Shown here: one piece after another, positions 25,760 to 34,018 of the stretch | Layout of the letters: each line of letters begins with the position of its first letter | How positions within the stretch are numbered: the stretch's first letter is position 1 | Assembly (NCBI GenBank): GCA_964559275.1 | Contig: CAZLGC010000003.1 | Coordinates: 1-44,637 of the forward strand | Reading direction: 5' to 3' | Source of the DNA: CAZLGC01 sp964559275 | GTDB taxonomy: Bacteria > Patescibacteriota > CALEFQ01 | DNA length: 44,637 nt | Notes under the pieces: generated by a model | Told to the model about the DNA's origin: nothing | The model's input: the letters and a program-made list of their open reading frames with translations, nothing else | Databases searched by the model: none | Translations under genes and position numbers: made by a program

Positions 25760-26305
25760 ATGCCAAAACAATTAGGTAAAAAAGAAAAGCTCTGGTACGT
25801 TCTCCATACCTATTCTGGCTACGAGGAGAACGTTGCCCGTAATCTCCGGCAACGTATTGAATCTTTGGATATGGAGGATAAGATTTTTCAGGTATTGGTA
25901 CCAAAGGAGAAGAAAATTAAGATCAAGAACGGTAAACGTCGAGTTGTTGAAGAGAAGATATTTCCGGGGTATGTCCTAGTGGAAATGATCGTGACTGACG
26001 ATTCCTGGTACGTGGTCAGAAACACCCCACAGGTAACGGGATTTGTCGGTTCGGGAACAACTCCGACACCTATTTCTATCGATGAAATTCAGACTCTGCA
26101 AAAAAGAATGGGTGTCAAAGAGCCTAAGTACAAGATTGACGTTGAAGTCGGTGATAGTGTCAAAATTGTTGACGGCCCGTTCAAGGATTTCGAGGGCAAG
26201 ATCAATGCTCTGGATGAAGAAAAGGGCAAGGTCAAAGTCTTAGTCAATATGTTTGGCCGGGAAACCCCGGTCGAGCTCGATTTCTTGCAGATTAAGAAAC
26301 TTTAG
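25760..26305 (+). CDS. nusG: Transcription termination/antitermination protein NusG
   Basis: The product (181 residues) has an N-terminal NGN domain (WYVLHTYSGYEENVARNLRQ) and a C-terminal KOW domain (VGDSVKIVDGPFKDFEGKI). NusG binds RNA polymerase, affects pausing and links it to Rho or the ribosome. It lies between secE and an unexpected gene, where rplK would normally follow. Confidence 0.96.
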   Translation: MPKQLGKKEKLWYVLHTYSGYEENVARNLRQRIESLDMEDKIFQVLVPKEKKIKIKNGKRRVVEEKIFPGYVLVEMIVTDDSWYVVRNTPQVTGFVGSGTTPTPISIDEIQTLQKRMGVKEPKYKIDVEVGDSVKIVDGPFKDFEGKINALDEEKGKVKVLVNMFGRETPVELDFLQIKKL

Positions 26306-26316
26306 GCAATACTATC

Positions 26317-26769
26317 ATGTTAGGAGAAAGATCTCCTGAAGGATCGCAGGAGGCGGCGGAATCCGCGTTGTCATTTGAGATTGACCGCGGGCTGGATCAG
26401 ATGCTGGAAGAAATAGGCGGTCCGCAAGACATTACTGAGGTTCAGGATATTCAGGCAGCCAGTTTGCAGTCTGAATCAGGTGAATCCTTCGAGCTCAATT
26501 TTCACCGTGAAGGTGGAGAGAGAGTCGAGCAGGCAGCGAAATCAGTCGAAATAAGTTTGCGTGGCCCGGATGTCAGAGGACGTTTCCGGATGGAGTCCGG
26601 CAAGATTGTTTCAGCCATCGGCCGTTACCGCGACAGCGCCGGAGAAAATGCTCAGGATAAGGCCGGGCTGGTAAAAACAATTTGGACGAAATCTAAACCT
26701 TTAATAAAGAAAGAACTAACGCGGCAGGAAAAAGAGTATCAAGCGGAGTGGGGTAAGAAAGCTGCGTAA
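26317..26769 (+). CDS. Unknown protein inserted between nusG and rplK
   Basis: A soluble 150-residue protein with an acidic N-terminal half ([20 protein letters not shown]) and a basic C-terminal half ([20 protein letters not shown]). No signal peptide, membrane helix or known motif is seen. It lies 12 bases after nusG and 12 before rplK on the same strand, so it must be co-transcribed with the translation genes. No Shine-Dalgarno sequence precedes it. Confidence 0.65.
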   Translation: MLGERSPEGSQEAAESALSFEIDRGLDQMLEEIGGPQDITEVQDIQAASLQSESGESFELNFHREGGERVEQAAKSVEISLRGPDVRGRFRMESGKIVSAIGRYRDSAGENAQDKAGLVKTIWTKSKPLIKKELTRQEKEYQAEWGKKAA

Positions 26770-26780
26770 TCAATAAAACC

Positions 26781-27206
26781 ATGGCGAAGCAAGTTAAAAC
26801 AGTTGTGAAGCTACAGATACCTGCAGGCAAAGCGACACCGGCACCGCCGGTGGGGCCGGCTTTGGGTCAGCACGGGCTGAACATCAAGGAATTTGTCGAT
26901 CAATTCAACGAGAAGACAAAAGATCAAGGTGGTGACATCCTTCCGGTTGAAATTTCTATCTATGAAGATCGCTCGTTTGATTTCATTATAAAAACTCCGC
27001 CGGCGGCTGAGCTGTTAAAAAAGGCGGCCGGAATCAAGAAGGGTTCAGGGGAGCCGCACAAGAACAAGGTCGCCACAGTGACTATGGCACAGGTCAAGGA
27101 GATTGCGGAGAAGAAGATGGTAGACTTGAACGCACATGACATTGATCAGGCAGCTAAGGTTGTTGCCGGTACCGCCCGTAGTATGGGAATCCAGGTCAAG
27201 GGTTAG
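26781..27206 (+). CDS. rplK: Ribosomal protein L11
   Basis: The 141-residue large-subunit protein of the GTPase-associated centre. [20 protein letters not shown] near the N-terminus is the L11 signature region, and the C-terminal RNA-binding domain ends in [20 protein letters not shown]. The length is standard. L1 follows after a 101-base gap. Confidence 0.97.
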   Translation: MAKQVKTVVKLQIPAGKATPAPPVGPALGQHGLNIKEFVDQFNEKTKDQGGDILPVEISIYEDRSFDFIIKTPPAAELLKKAAGIKKGSGEPHKNKVATVTMAQVKEIAEKKMVDLNAHDIDQAAKVVAGTARSMGIQVKG

Positions 27207-27258
27207 GGGTTGGGCAGCAGCAGCTTAAATTTTTTAAGTAATTAGAAATTCGATAAAA

Positions 27259-27300
27259 GTGGGACCTCCGGTTGTCACCAGAGGGTTAGTACCACGAGGT
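27259..27300 (+). promoter_or_regulatory. Candidate L1 autoregulatory site before rplA
   Basis: GTGG and CCAC (27259-27262 and 27292-27295) enclose an asymmetric internal loop and an inner CCTC/GAGG stem. The outer part (GTGGGA opposite GTACCAC) resembles the L1 site on 23S rRNA (GGUGGGA opposite AUACCACC in E. coli, from memory). An AGGT ribosome site overlaps its end. L1 could repress its own translation here. Confidence 0.5.
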
Positions 27301-27307
27301 AAAAATT

Positions 27308-27985
27308 ATGCCTAGAGGCAAGCGTTATCAGGAGGAAAAGAAACAGGTAGCCGGCAAGAATTTTTCGCCGGCAGAAGCGGTGACGCTTCTCAAAAAGATT
27401 TCCAAGGTCAAGTTTGATCCCTCAGTTGAGCTTCATATTCGCCTCAACGTTGATCCAGGTCAGGGTTCACAAATGGTCCGGGGCACAGTTGTGCTTCCGG
27501 CCGGAACCGGCAAGGAAAAACGAGTGGCGGTTTTTTGTACCCCAGCCAAGGAAGCCGAGGCTAAGGAAGCCGGAGCTGATATTATCGGCGGTGAAGAGCT
27601 GGTGAAGGAAATTAAGCAAAAGAAAAAGATCGAATTTGATGTAGCGGTGGCGGAACCGGCTATGATGAAAGTTATCAGTCAAATTGCCCCGATCCTCGGT
27701 CCTAAAGGACTGATGCCAAACCCGAAAACAGAAACGGTAACTCCCAATATTGGCAAAGCCGTCAAGGAGCTGAAAGGCGGTAAAATCGATTTCAGAATGG
27801 ACAACGGCGCCAATATTCATCAGGTTCTGGGGAAACTGTCATTCCCGGAAAAGGACATCGTTGCCAATATAGAGGCTTTCACTGAAGCTGTGAAAAAAGC
27901 CAAGCCGGAAAAGCTCAAGGGTGAGCTGATCAAGAAAATCGTGCTGACGTCAGCGATGGGCCCGGCGGTTAGACTTAAGCTGTAG
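27308..27985 (+). CDS. rplA: Ribosomal protein L1
   Basis: A large-subunit protein of 225 residues forming the L1 stalk that moves deacylated tRNA out of the E site. The signature region is LGPKGLMPNPKTETVTPNIG and the family start is RYQEEKKQVAGKNFSPAEAV. In many bacteria L1 also represses translation of its own operon. It is one of few core genes in the window with a ribosome site (AGGT, seven bases before the ATG). Confidence 0.97.
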   Translation: MPRGKRYQEEKKQVAGKNFSPAEAVTLLKKISKVKFDPSVELHIRLNVDPGQGSQMVRGTVVLPAGTGKEKRVAVFCTPAKEAEAKEAGADIIGGEELVKEIKQKKKIEFDVAVAEPAMMKVISQIAPILGPKGLMPNPKTETVTPNIGKAVKELKGGKIDFRMDNGANIHQVLGKLSFPEKDIVANIEAFTEAVKKAKPEKLKGELIKKIVLTSAMGPAVRLKL

Positions 27986-28001
27986 AATTAAATAAACTGT
28001 C

Positions 28002-28622
28002 ATGATTCTTTCCGACCGCGATATCAAGAAATATATCAAAGAGGGCAAACTTAGTTTTGACCCGATGCCTGATCTGGAGACTCAATTGTCTGGGGCTTCG
28101 CTTGATATGACGCTGTCAAACGAATTTCGGGTTTTTCAACACACCTCTATTCCTTATATTGATGTTTCCCGTCCCAAAACATTCAAGGGGCTAACCAAAA
28201 AAGTTGTAGTTGAAGACGGTTGTCCGTTTGTGCTACACCCCAATGAGTTTGTCTTGGGTATCATGCGGGAATCAATTAAGCTTCCGAAAAATCTATCGGT
28301 CAGGATTGACGGCAAAAGTAGCTTGGGAAGAATTGGCATCGTGGTTCATTCAACGGCCGGTCATGTCAATCCCGGGCACGAGGGAGCTCTGACTTTGGAA
28401 ATCTCCAACATCGGGATGATGCCGGTAGCACTCTATCCGGGTATGAATATATGCCAGTTAGTTTTCCAGCAACTGAGTTCGCCTGCACAAGTGGGTTATA
28501 CCGAGCGTAAAACGTCTAAGTATGCTCACCAGAAATCGCCCGGTGAGAGTAAGATTTTTACTGAGCCGACGGCAAAAGAGTCCAAACAAGAATGTTTCAA
28601 TCTCAAAAACCCCAAAAAATAA
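28002..28622 (+). CDS. dcd: dCTP deaminase
   Basis: The product (206 residues) belongs to the trimeric Dcd/Dut family that deaminates dCTP to dUTP, or directly to dUMP in bifunctional forms. The active-site stretch is GKSSLGRIGIVVHSTAGHVN, followed by PGHEGALTLEISN (catalytic Glu) and PGMNICQLVF. Lys replaces the Arg found in E. coli RSSLAR, a variation seen in other members. It is followed after 14 bases by a thymidylate synthase-like gene, so the pair forms a dCTP to dTMP route. Confidence 0.93.
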   Translation: MILSDRDIKKYIKEGKLSFDPMPDLETQLSGASLDMTLSNEFRVFQHTSIPYIDVSRPKTFKGLTKKVVVEDGCPFVLHPNEFVLGIMRESIKLPKNLSVRIDGKSSLGRIGIVVHSTAGHVNPGHEGALTLEISNIGMMPVALYPGMNICQLVFQQLSSPAQVGYTERKTSKYAHQKSPGESKIFTEPTAKESKQECFNLKNPKK

Positions 28623-28636
28623 AAAAATCAACATAC

Positions 28637-30310
28637 ATGGCTACCGCTTCAAACCTTCTCAAAAAAATCAACACCCTCATCGGTTCCAATAAAAAACCGG
28701 GTTGGCCGGTGGCAGTGGCGGATAGGGTAGCCTACCCGCGCAATCAGAAAGTCAGAGAGGCAAATGTCGCTGTGACTTTTTTGTGGACAATGCGGGACGC
28801 GATTTTGCCCAAGTTGGGAAAGGAAAATCTGGCAATTGCGACTAATTTCTATACCCCGGCCGGTCTGGCGGGCATGGTCAGAAATATTTTGGCGAATCCT
28901 TACATTCGCTATATTGTCTTGATTGGCGAGGAGTATTCTTCCAAGGCCAAAGATGATCAGATATCTGATCGCACCAGTGCCAATGCTCTGCGGGCCTTTT
29001 TCAAACAGGGAGTGAATAAAGACCGGGAACTTGAAGGCTTTGAGGAATCAATCCATTTCGATGAAAATATACCGGCCGCGGCGATCAATGATGTGGCCAA
29101 AAATGTCGAGCTGATAGACATCAATTCCAAAATGCCCAAAGCCGGCCTGGATGAAAAAATCAAAGAAGTTAACCGGTTGCTCCAGGAACTGCCGCGCAAA
29201 AAACCGTTGTCGCCGGAACCGCGTACGTATCCGTACGAAAAGCAGGCTAAATCTTTTCCTTACCCTGGTGGTCCTATGCTGGTTAGGGGAAACACCATTC
29301 CGCAGACCTGGCTGGAAATAATGCACACAATTTACCGCTACGGCACAGAAAACCTGATGGATGCAGGTACCGACCGGTGGGTGAAAGAAATCAACAACTT
29401 CGTGGCGGTCATACATGACCCCCAGAACCTTGATTTGTCTTTTAATCCTTTCTTAGTCCCTCTTAGTGCGGAAAAGATCGAAGCTTATCAAAAGGAAATT
29501 CTGTCACCCGAGCTGCCGGAAGGCAAGGCTTACACATATGGTAACAAGCTTCGAGCCTATCTTTATGAAAAACCGGCTTTCATTGACTATCTAAAAACCA
29601 CTGATGAACTAACTGACTTTGAGTTCGGCCAGGGAGATGATCTCGATAAAAACATCAAGAAAAAGAATGGGGTTTGCGAGATTGACCAGCTGGAGGATTT
29701 GATTGACGCGCTCCGACGTAATCGTTATTCCAAATCAGGGGTTGCCATCACTTGGCATGTTCAGGATGAGCTGATGCGTAAACACAAGAGCAGCCCTTGC
29801 TTAATCCTGATTCAGCCTATGGTTGTTAACGAAAAACTCAACTTGGCGGCCTATTTCCGTAGCCATGACATGGCGCAGGGGTGGCCCGAGAATGCCTACG
29901 GACTGGCAGCAATCCAAAAGAAGATCGCCGAGGGACTGGATGTTGACACCGGTATCCTCACTATAATTTCCAGCAGTGCCCAAATCTATAATAATTACTA
30001 CGCCCAGGTGGAAAAGGCGCTACAAAAATATCGACAGTGGGAACCGGACTTTGCTGACCCCTTCGGTTTCTATGTAATAAAAGTTGAGGATAAGAAAATT
30101 ATTGTTACTCATCACCATCCTGAAAATAAACAAGAGCTGGCCAAGTTCAGCGGAGAAAATGCTCGCCAGCTCCGTCGTGAAATAGCTTCTCAAAACCGCC
30201 TAGATATTCATCACGCTATGTACCTCGGCGAGGAATTAGCCCGGGCCGAGGCTTGCCTTAAAAACGGGCAAGAATATATTCAGGATAAAACAGCCGATGA
30301 AGAAGATTAG
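28637..30310 (+). CDS. Thymidylate synthase-like protein with N-terminal pterin-binding-like (DUF4346) domain
   Basis: A 557-residue fusion. The N-terminal 150 residues (AYPRNQKVREANVAVTFLWT; YIRYIVLIGEEYSSKA) resemble the DUF4346/MtrA-like domain. The C-terminal 330 resemble ThyA, with the catalytic cysteine in SSPCLILIQ (Cys388), LAAYFRSHDMAQGWPENAYG (compare ThyA YQRSxDxxxGxPFN) and GILTIISSSAQIY. Related fusions are known from archaea and some candidate-phylum bacteria. It probably makes dTMP from dUMP with a folate or related pterin as carbon donor. The ATG at 28637 was chosen; an earlier in-frame ATG at 28592 overlaps dcd. Its 3' end overlaps the next gene by 14 bases. Confidence 0.75.
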   Translation: MATASNLLKKINTLIGSNKKPGWPVAVADRVAYPRNQKVREANVAVTFLWTMRDAILPKLGKENLAIATNFYTPAGLAGMVRNILANPYIRYIVLIGEEYSSKAKDDQISDRTSANALRAFFKQGVNKDRELEGFEESIHFDENIPAAAINDVAKNVELIDINSKMPKAGLDEKIKEVNRLLQELPRKKPLSPEPRTYPYEKQAKSFPYPGGPMLVRGNTIPQTWLEIMHTIYRYGTENLMDAGTDRWVKEINNFVAVIHDPQNLDLSFNPFLVPLSAEKIEAYQKEILSPELPEGKAYTYGNKLRAYLYEKPAFIDYLKTTDELTDFEFGQGDDLDKNIKKKNGVCEIDQLEDLIDALRRNRYSKSGVAITWHVQDELMRKHKSSPCLILIQPMVVNEKLNLAAYFRSHDMAQGWPENAYGLAAIQKKIAEGLDVDTGILTIISSSAQIYNNYYAQVEKALQKYRQWEPDFADPFGFYVIKVEDKKIIVTHHHPENKQELAKFSGENARQLRREIASQNRLDIHHAMYLGEELARAEACLKNGQEYIQDKTADEED

Positions 30311-30734
30311 AGTTCACATTTCTGGTCCGGTTTCCTGCCTCACCAAAAGTGAGCGACAAAAGTATTACAAGTTTTACGAGGAGATAGCCAAGGCTTGCCG
30401 ACAGAAAGGTTGGCATTCATTCCTTCCGCATCGGGTGATTGACCCGGCTCTGTATCCGGAGCTTACCCCGCGGGAAGTCTACGAAACGGAGTCGAGAGAT
30501 ATCAAAAAAGCTGACATCGTTATTGCCTATGTCGGTCAGCCGGCCCTAGGGGTTGGCACCGAGCTCGAAATTGCCCGGGCCAACAATGCTATTGCCATTC
30601 TCTTGTATGAAAAAGATGCCGCGGTTTCTAAAATTGCGCTTGGGAACAAGGCGGTGGTCCACGAAATAGTTTTCACCGATTTTGAAGAGGCGCTGCAAAA
30701 ACTACGTGCCGCTCTGGACAAAATTGATATTTAA
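30297..30734 (+). CDS. Nucleoside 2-deoxyribosyltransferase-like protein
   Basis: The 145-residue product starts with VHISGPVSCLTKSERQKYYK, a Rossmann-like nucleotide-binding start of the deoxyribosyltransferase/DNPH1 group. The family continues with SRDIKKADIVIAYVGQPALG and VGTELEIARANN (catalytic Glu region). Members swap bases on deoxyribose or hydrolyse odd deoxynucleotides. Its start overlaps the thymidylate synthase-like gene by 14 bases, so the role is probably in thymidine or modified dNMP clean-up. Confidence 0.75.
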   Translation: MKKIRVHISGPVSCLTKSERQKYYKFYEEIAKACRQKGWHSFLPHRVIDPALYPELTPREVYETESRDIKKADIVIAYVGQPALGVGTELEIARANNAIAILLYEKDAAVSKIALGNKAVVHEIVFTDFEEALQKLRAALDKIDI

Positions 30735-30756
30735 CACCGGGAATCAAAACAAACAT

Positions 30757-32247
30757 ATGCAAACAATTATCGGCTTGGAAATTCACAGCCAGCTCAAAAC
30801 AAAGACAAAGATGTTTTGTAGTTGTGACAATGATTCGTTGGAATCTTCGCCAAACACCAACACCTGTCCGATTTGCATGGGTTATCCGGGAACCTTGCCG
30901 GTTATCAATGAACAGGCGGTGCGCTGGGCGATTTTGACCGGGCTAGCGCTTGATTGCAAAATTGCCAAGTTCTCCAAATTTGATCGTAAAAACTATTTCT
31001 ACCCGGATCTTCCCAAAGGCTATCAGATATCGCAATACGACAAACCGATTTGCGAGGGCGGCAAAGTGGAAATTTCTGACCCGGAAGGAAAAAAAGATAT
31101 CAAGATCAGACTGCGTCGCATTCACCTTGAGGATGACGCGGGCAAGCTGACTCATCCGCCGAAAGTCAATTACAGTCTGGTGGACTACAATCGAGCCGGC
31201 ACCCCCTTGATTGAGATGGTGACCGAGCCCGATCTGAAATCACCGGCTGAAGCCAAGCTGTTTTTACAGGAAATGCAAAAGGTTTTGCGCGGTCTGGGTG
31301 TTTCTGACGCGGATATGGAAAAGGGGCAGATGCGTTGTGATGCCAATATCAGTGTTCGCGATGGTGACAGAACTACCGCGATCGTGGAAATTAAGAATAT
31401 GAACTCATTTCGGGCGGTGGAAAGAGCTCTGGCTTTCGAGCAGAAACGTCTACAGGATTTGATGTCCGAGGGACGCGAAGCGGAAACCAAGAAAGAAACT
31501 CGTGGTTGGGATGATATAAAGGGCGTAACTCAGCCCCAGCGTTCCAAGGAAGAAGCGCATGATTACAGGTATTTCCCGGAACCTGATTTGCCGCCGATGG
31601 AAATCGAAGAAGCCATGGTTGAGGAAATCAAAACAGAACTTCCGGAAATGCCGCGGGACCGGGAAAAGAGATTTGTTAAACAAATGGGTGTTAAACCAGA
31701 GGATGCCAGGGTGCTTGCCGGAGAGCCCCATTTATCTGAGTTTTTCGAGAATACAGTCTCCGAGCTTAAAGCCTGGGCGGAATCCAGCGGCGATGTCAAA
31801 CCGGGTGACGTTGACAAGGACACCTCAGCTTTCTCGCAGGCGGCAGCAAATTGGATTCTGAGCGAGCTGATGAAATATGTTAAGCGAGACGGCGTTTCCT
31901 TTACCGAACTGAAGATAACCCCCGAGAATATGGCTGAGTTTATAAATATCGTTCATAGGGGTGAAATAAACAGTTCGGCAGCCCAAGAAGTCCTGGCTGA
32001 AATGTACAAAACCGGCAAGGACCCCTCGCAAATTGTGGAAGACAGGAACCTTAAGCAGGTCGGCGACGAATCAGAAATGATCAAGGTTGTTGAAAAAGTC
32101 ATTGCTGCTAATCCAGGCCCAGCCCAGGATTACCAGAACGGCAAGGAAAACGCCCTTCAGTTCCTGATGGGACAGGTTATGAAAGAAACCCAGGGCAGAG
32201 CGGATCCCAAAAAGGCCCAAGAAATCCTTAAAGATAAACTTAGCTAA
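30757..32247 (+). CDS. gatB: Aspartyl/glutamyl-tRNA amidotransferase subunit B
   Basis: A subunit (496 residues) of GatCAB, which converts Glu-tRNA-Gln or Asp-tRNA-Asn to the amide form. The signature GLEIHSQLKTKTKMFCSC is at the start, and YPDLPKGYQISQYDKPI and RIHLEDDAGKL are conserved kinase-domain motifs. The C-terminal GatB/Yqey domain ends the protein. An upstream in-frame start at 30682 would overlap the previous gene and was rejected. GatA and GatC are not in the window. The stop overlaps the yjbQ start. Confidence 0.96.
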   Translation: MQTIIGLEIHSQLKTKTKMFCSCDNDSLESSPNTNTCPICMGYPGTLPVINEQAVRWAILTGLALDCKIAKFSKFDRKNYFYPDLPKGYQISQYDKPICEGGKVEISDPEGKKDIKIRLRRIHLEDDAGKLTHPPKVNYSLVDYNRAGTPLIEMVTEPDLKSPAEAKLFLQEMQKVLRGLGVSDADMEKGQMRCDANISVRDGDRTTAIVEIKNMNSFRAVERALAFEQKRLQDLMSEGREAETKKETRGWDDIKGVTQPQRSKEEAHDYRYFPEPDLPPMEIEEAMVEEIKTELPEMPRDREKRFVKQMGVKPEDARVLAGEPHLSEFFENTVSELKAWAESSGDVKPGDVDKDTSAFSQAAANWILSELMKYVKRDGVSFTELKITPENMAEFINIVHRGEINSSAAQEVLAEMYKTGKDPSQIVEDRNLKQVGDESEMIKVVEKVIAANPGPAQDYQNGKENALQFLMGQVMKETQGRADPKKAQEILKDKLS

Positions 32248-32690
32248 TGAAGACACTCGCTAAGGAGATTAAGTTCAAAACGAAGAAGAAGTACGATTTC
32301 CGGGACATCACCGAAAAGATAGAAGAGATGGTAGCAGCATCAAAGGTCAAAAATGGTATTGTTAATGTTCAATCACTGCATACTTCCTCAGCTGTGTATG
32401 TTAACGAAAATGAGCCCCTGTTACTCAAGGATCTGCAGGAGAACTGGCGCACGCTTTTTTCACCGACCCAGCGCTATCACCACGACAATATGCACATTCG
32501 CACCGTCAATGTTTGCAAAGATGAATGCAAGAACGGCCATTCGCACTGCAACGCGGTTGTTCTGGGAACCAGCGTCTCGTTGAATATCGTCAAAGGTAAA
32601 ATCAAACTTGGTAAGTGGCAGCGAATGTTCTTTGTGGAGTTAGACCGCTCGCGTGACCGCGGAGTCTCGGTCATGATAGTAGGGGAGTGA
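32247..32690 (+). CDS. yjbQ: YjbQ/UPF0047 family protein
   Basis: The product (147 residues) has the family pattern SLHTSSAVYVNEN, RYHHDNMHIR and GHSHCNAVVLGTS, whose histidines probably bind metal. Members have weak thiamine-phosphate synthase activity in assays; their main role is unsettled. Its ATG overlaps the gatB stop by one base, so it is made with gatB. Confidence 0.88.
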   Translation: MKTLAKEIKFKTKKKYDFRDITEKIEEMVAASKVKNGIVNVQSLHTSSAVYVNENEPLLLKDLQENWRTLFSPTQRYHHDNMHIRTVNVCKDECKNGHSHCNAVVLGTSVSLNIVKGKIKLGKWQRMFFVELDRSRDRGVSVMIVGE

Positions 32691-32704
32691 CCAGTATAAA
32701 AAAT

Positions 32705-33223
32705 ATGAATCTAAAACAATACATCCGCGAAATCCCGGATTTTCCTAAACGCGGGATAAATTTTTACGATATCACCACTTTGCTTCAGGATCCGGAAGCA
32801 ATGAGTTATGCGCTGGATAGATTGGCTAAGCTTCATTCACCTGAGGGGGTCGATGTCGTTGTCGGCACCGAGTCGCGTGGGTTTATTTTTGGAACACCGG
32901 TAGCCAGGCAGCTACGGGCAGGGTTCGTACCAGTTCGTAAAAAAGGTAAACTGCCCTCAAAAACAACCGCGGCCAGCTACGAAAAAGAATACGGTCCGGA
33001 TGTCATAGAAATCCACGAAGATGCTATTAAGCCTGGCCAAAAAGTCTTGATCGTAGATGATCTACTGGCGACCGGTGGTACGATTGAAGCCACCAAAAAA
33101 TTGGTTGAAAAACTAGGCGGGGAAATTGTCGGTTTTGCTTTCGTAATTGAATTAACTGAACTAGCTGGTCGGGCAAAACTCGAAGGTTACCGGGTTGATT
33201 CTTTGATGAAATATGACAGCTGA
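32705..33223 (+). CDS. apt: Adenine phosphoribosyltransferase
   Basis: A 172-residue enzyme converting adenine and PRPP to AMP. The PRPP loop is VLIVDDLLATGGT, and the N-terminal IPDFPKRGINFYDIT is typical of Apt. A GTG at 32687 overlapping the yjbQ stop is a possible alternative start. It lies 2 bases before mtnP, which releases adenine, so the two form a salvage pair. Confidence 0.95.
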   Translation: MNLKQYIREIPDFPKRGINFYDITTLLQDPEAMSYALDRLAKLHSPEGVDVVVGTESRGFIFGTPVARQLRAGFVPVRKKGKLPSKTTAASYEKEYGPDVIEIHEDAIKPGQKVLIVDDLLATGGTIEATKKLVEKLGGEIVGFAFVIELTELAGRAKLEGYRVDSLMKYDS

Positions 33224-33225
33224 TT

Positions 33226-34017
33226 ATGAATGCCAAAGCTACAATCGGTATTATCGGAGGTTCCGGTATACATGAGATCCTCAGTGATTCAGAAGTAATA
33301 ACTGTCAAAAATCCCTACGGAAAAACCAGTAGTCCGGTCAGGATTGGAAAAATCGGCGGCAAGTCCGTCGTTTTTATTTCTCGACACGGAAAAGATCATT
33401 CGATCCCGCCGCATCTGGTGAACTACCGAGCTAATGTTTACGCGCTGCACAAACTCGGAGTTACCAACCTAATTGCTTCCGGGGCGGTAGGTAGCCTGCG
33501 TCGGAAAATGAAACCGGGAGACATTGTTATAACTGATCAATTTATAGATAGGACCAAGGGAAGACAGGATACCTACATACAAGGTCCGGCAGTTGAGCAC
33601 CTGGCAGCGGCCGATCTCTACTGCGACCGGCTGCGAGAACTTGCTATCCAAACTTGCCGAAAGCTTGGTTATACCTGCCATCAAAGCGGAACTGTCGTGG
33701 TCATTAATGGCCCACGGTTTTCTTCCCGGGCGGAGAGTGAGTGGTTCAAAAAGATGGGCTGGGATATTCTCAGTATGACTCAGTACCCGGAAAATGTCCT
33801 GGCTGCGGAACTGGGGATGTGTTATTGCAATATCGGTTTAGTGACCGATTATGATGCCGGCCTGGAAGGTGAGCCGGGCGTGAAACCAGTCACCTGGGAG
33901 CAGATAAAGAAAATTCTAGAAAGCAACGCGGGCAAATTCAAAGAAATCGTGGCAACCCTGGTTAAAAAACTACCGGAAACAAAAAGCACACCTTGTCCGG
34001 CGTGCTCTCGGGACTAG
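33226..34017 (+). CDS. mtnP: S-methyl-5'-thioadenosine phosphorylase family protein
   Basis: The product (263 residues) belongs to the trimeric PNP/MTAP family. It has the phosphate-site start IGIIGGSGIHE, ISRHGKDHSIPPHLVNYRAN, and the base-binding end VTDYDAGLEG. It should split methylthioadenosine (a polyamine or SAM by-product) into adenine and a sugar phosphate; adenine then goes to the Apt encoded just upstream. Specificity for other 6-amino or 6-oxo purines cannot be excluded. The last codons overlap the terminator of the opposite operon. Confidence 0.9.
   Translation: MNAKATIGIIGGSGIHEILSDSEVITVKNPYGKTSSPVRIGKIGGKSVVFISRHGKDHSIPPHLVNYRANVYALHKLGVTNLIASGAVGSLRRKMKPGDIVITDQFIDRTKGRQDTYIQGPAVEHLAAADLYCDRLRELAIQTCRKLGYTCHQSGTVVVINGPRFSSRAESEWFKKMGWDILSMTQYPENVLAAELGMCYCNIGLVTDYDAGLEGEPGVKPVTWEQIKKILESNAGKFKEIVATLVKKLPETKSTPCPACSRD
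33980..34006 (-). terminator. Terminator of thrS-miaB-miaA embedded in the 3' end of mtnP
   Basis: On the minus strand AGCACGCC (34006-33999) pairs with GGTGTGCT (33992-33985) with one G-U pair, followed by TTTTTG. It lies inside the mtnP coding sequence because only one base separates the two convergent stops. Confidence 0.7.
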
Positions 34018-34018
34018 C

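Noticed and set aside
27280..27300. AGGGTTAGTACCACGAG before rplA as a T-box
   Set aside because: It differs from the T-box consensus by an insertion inside the tRNA-binding part, has no terminator, and rplA is not a T-box target. An L1 site fits better.
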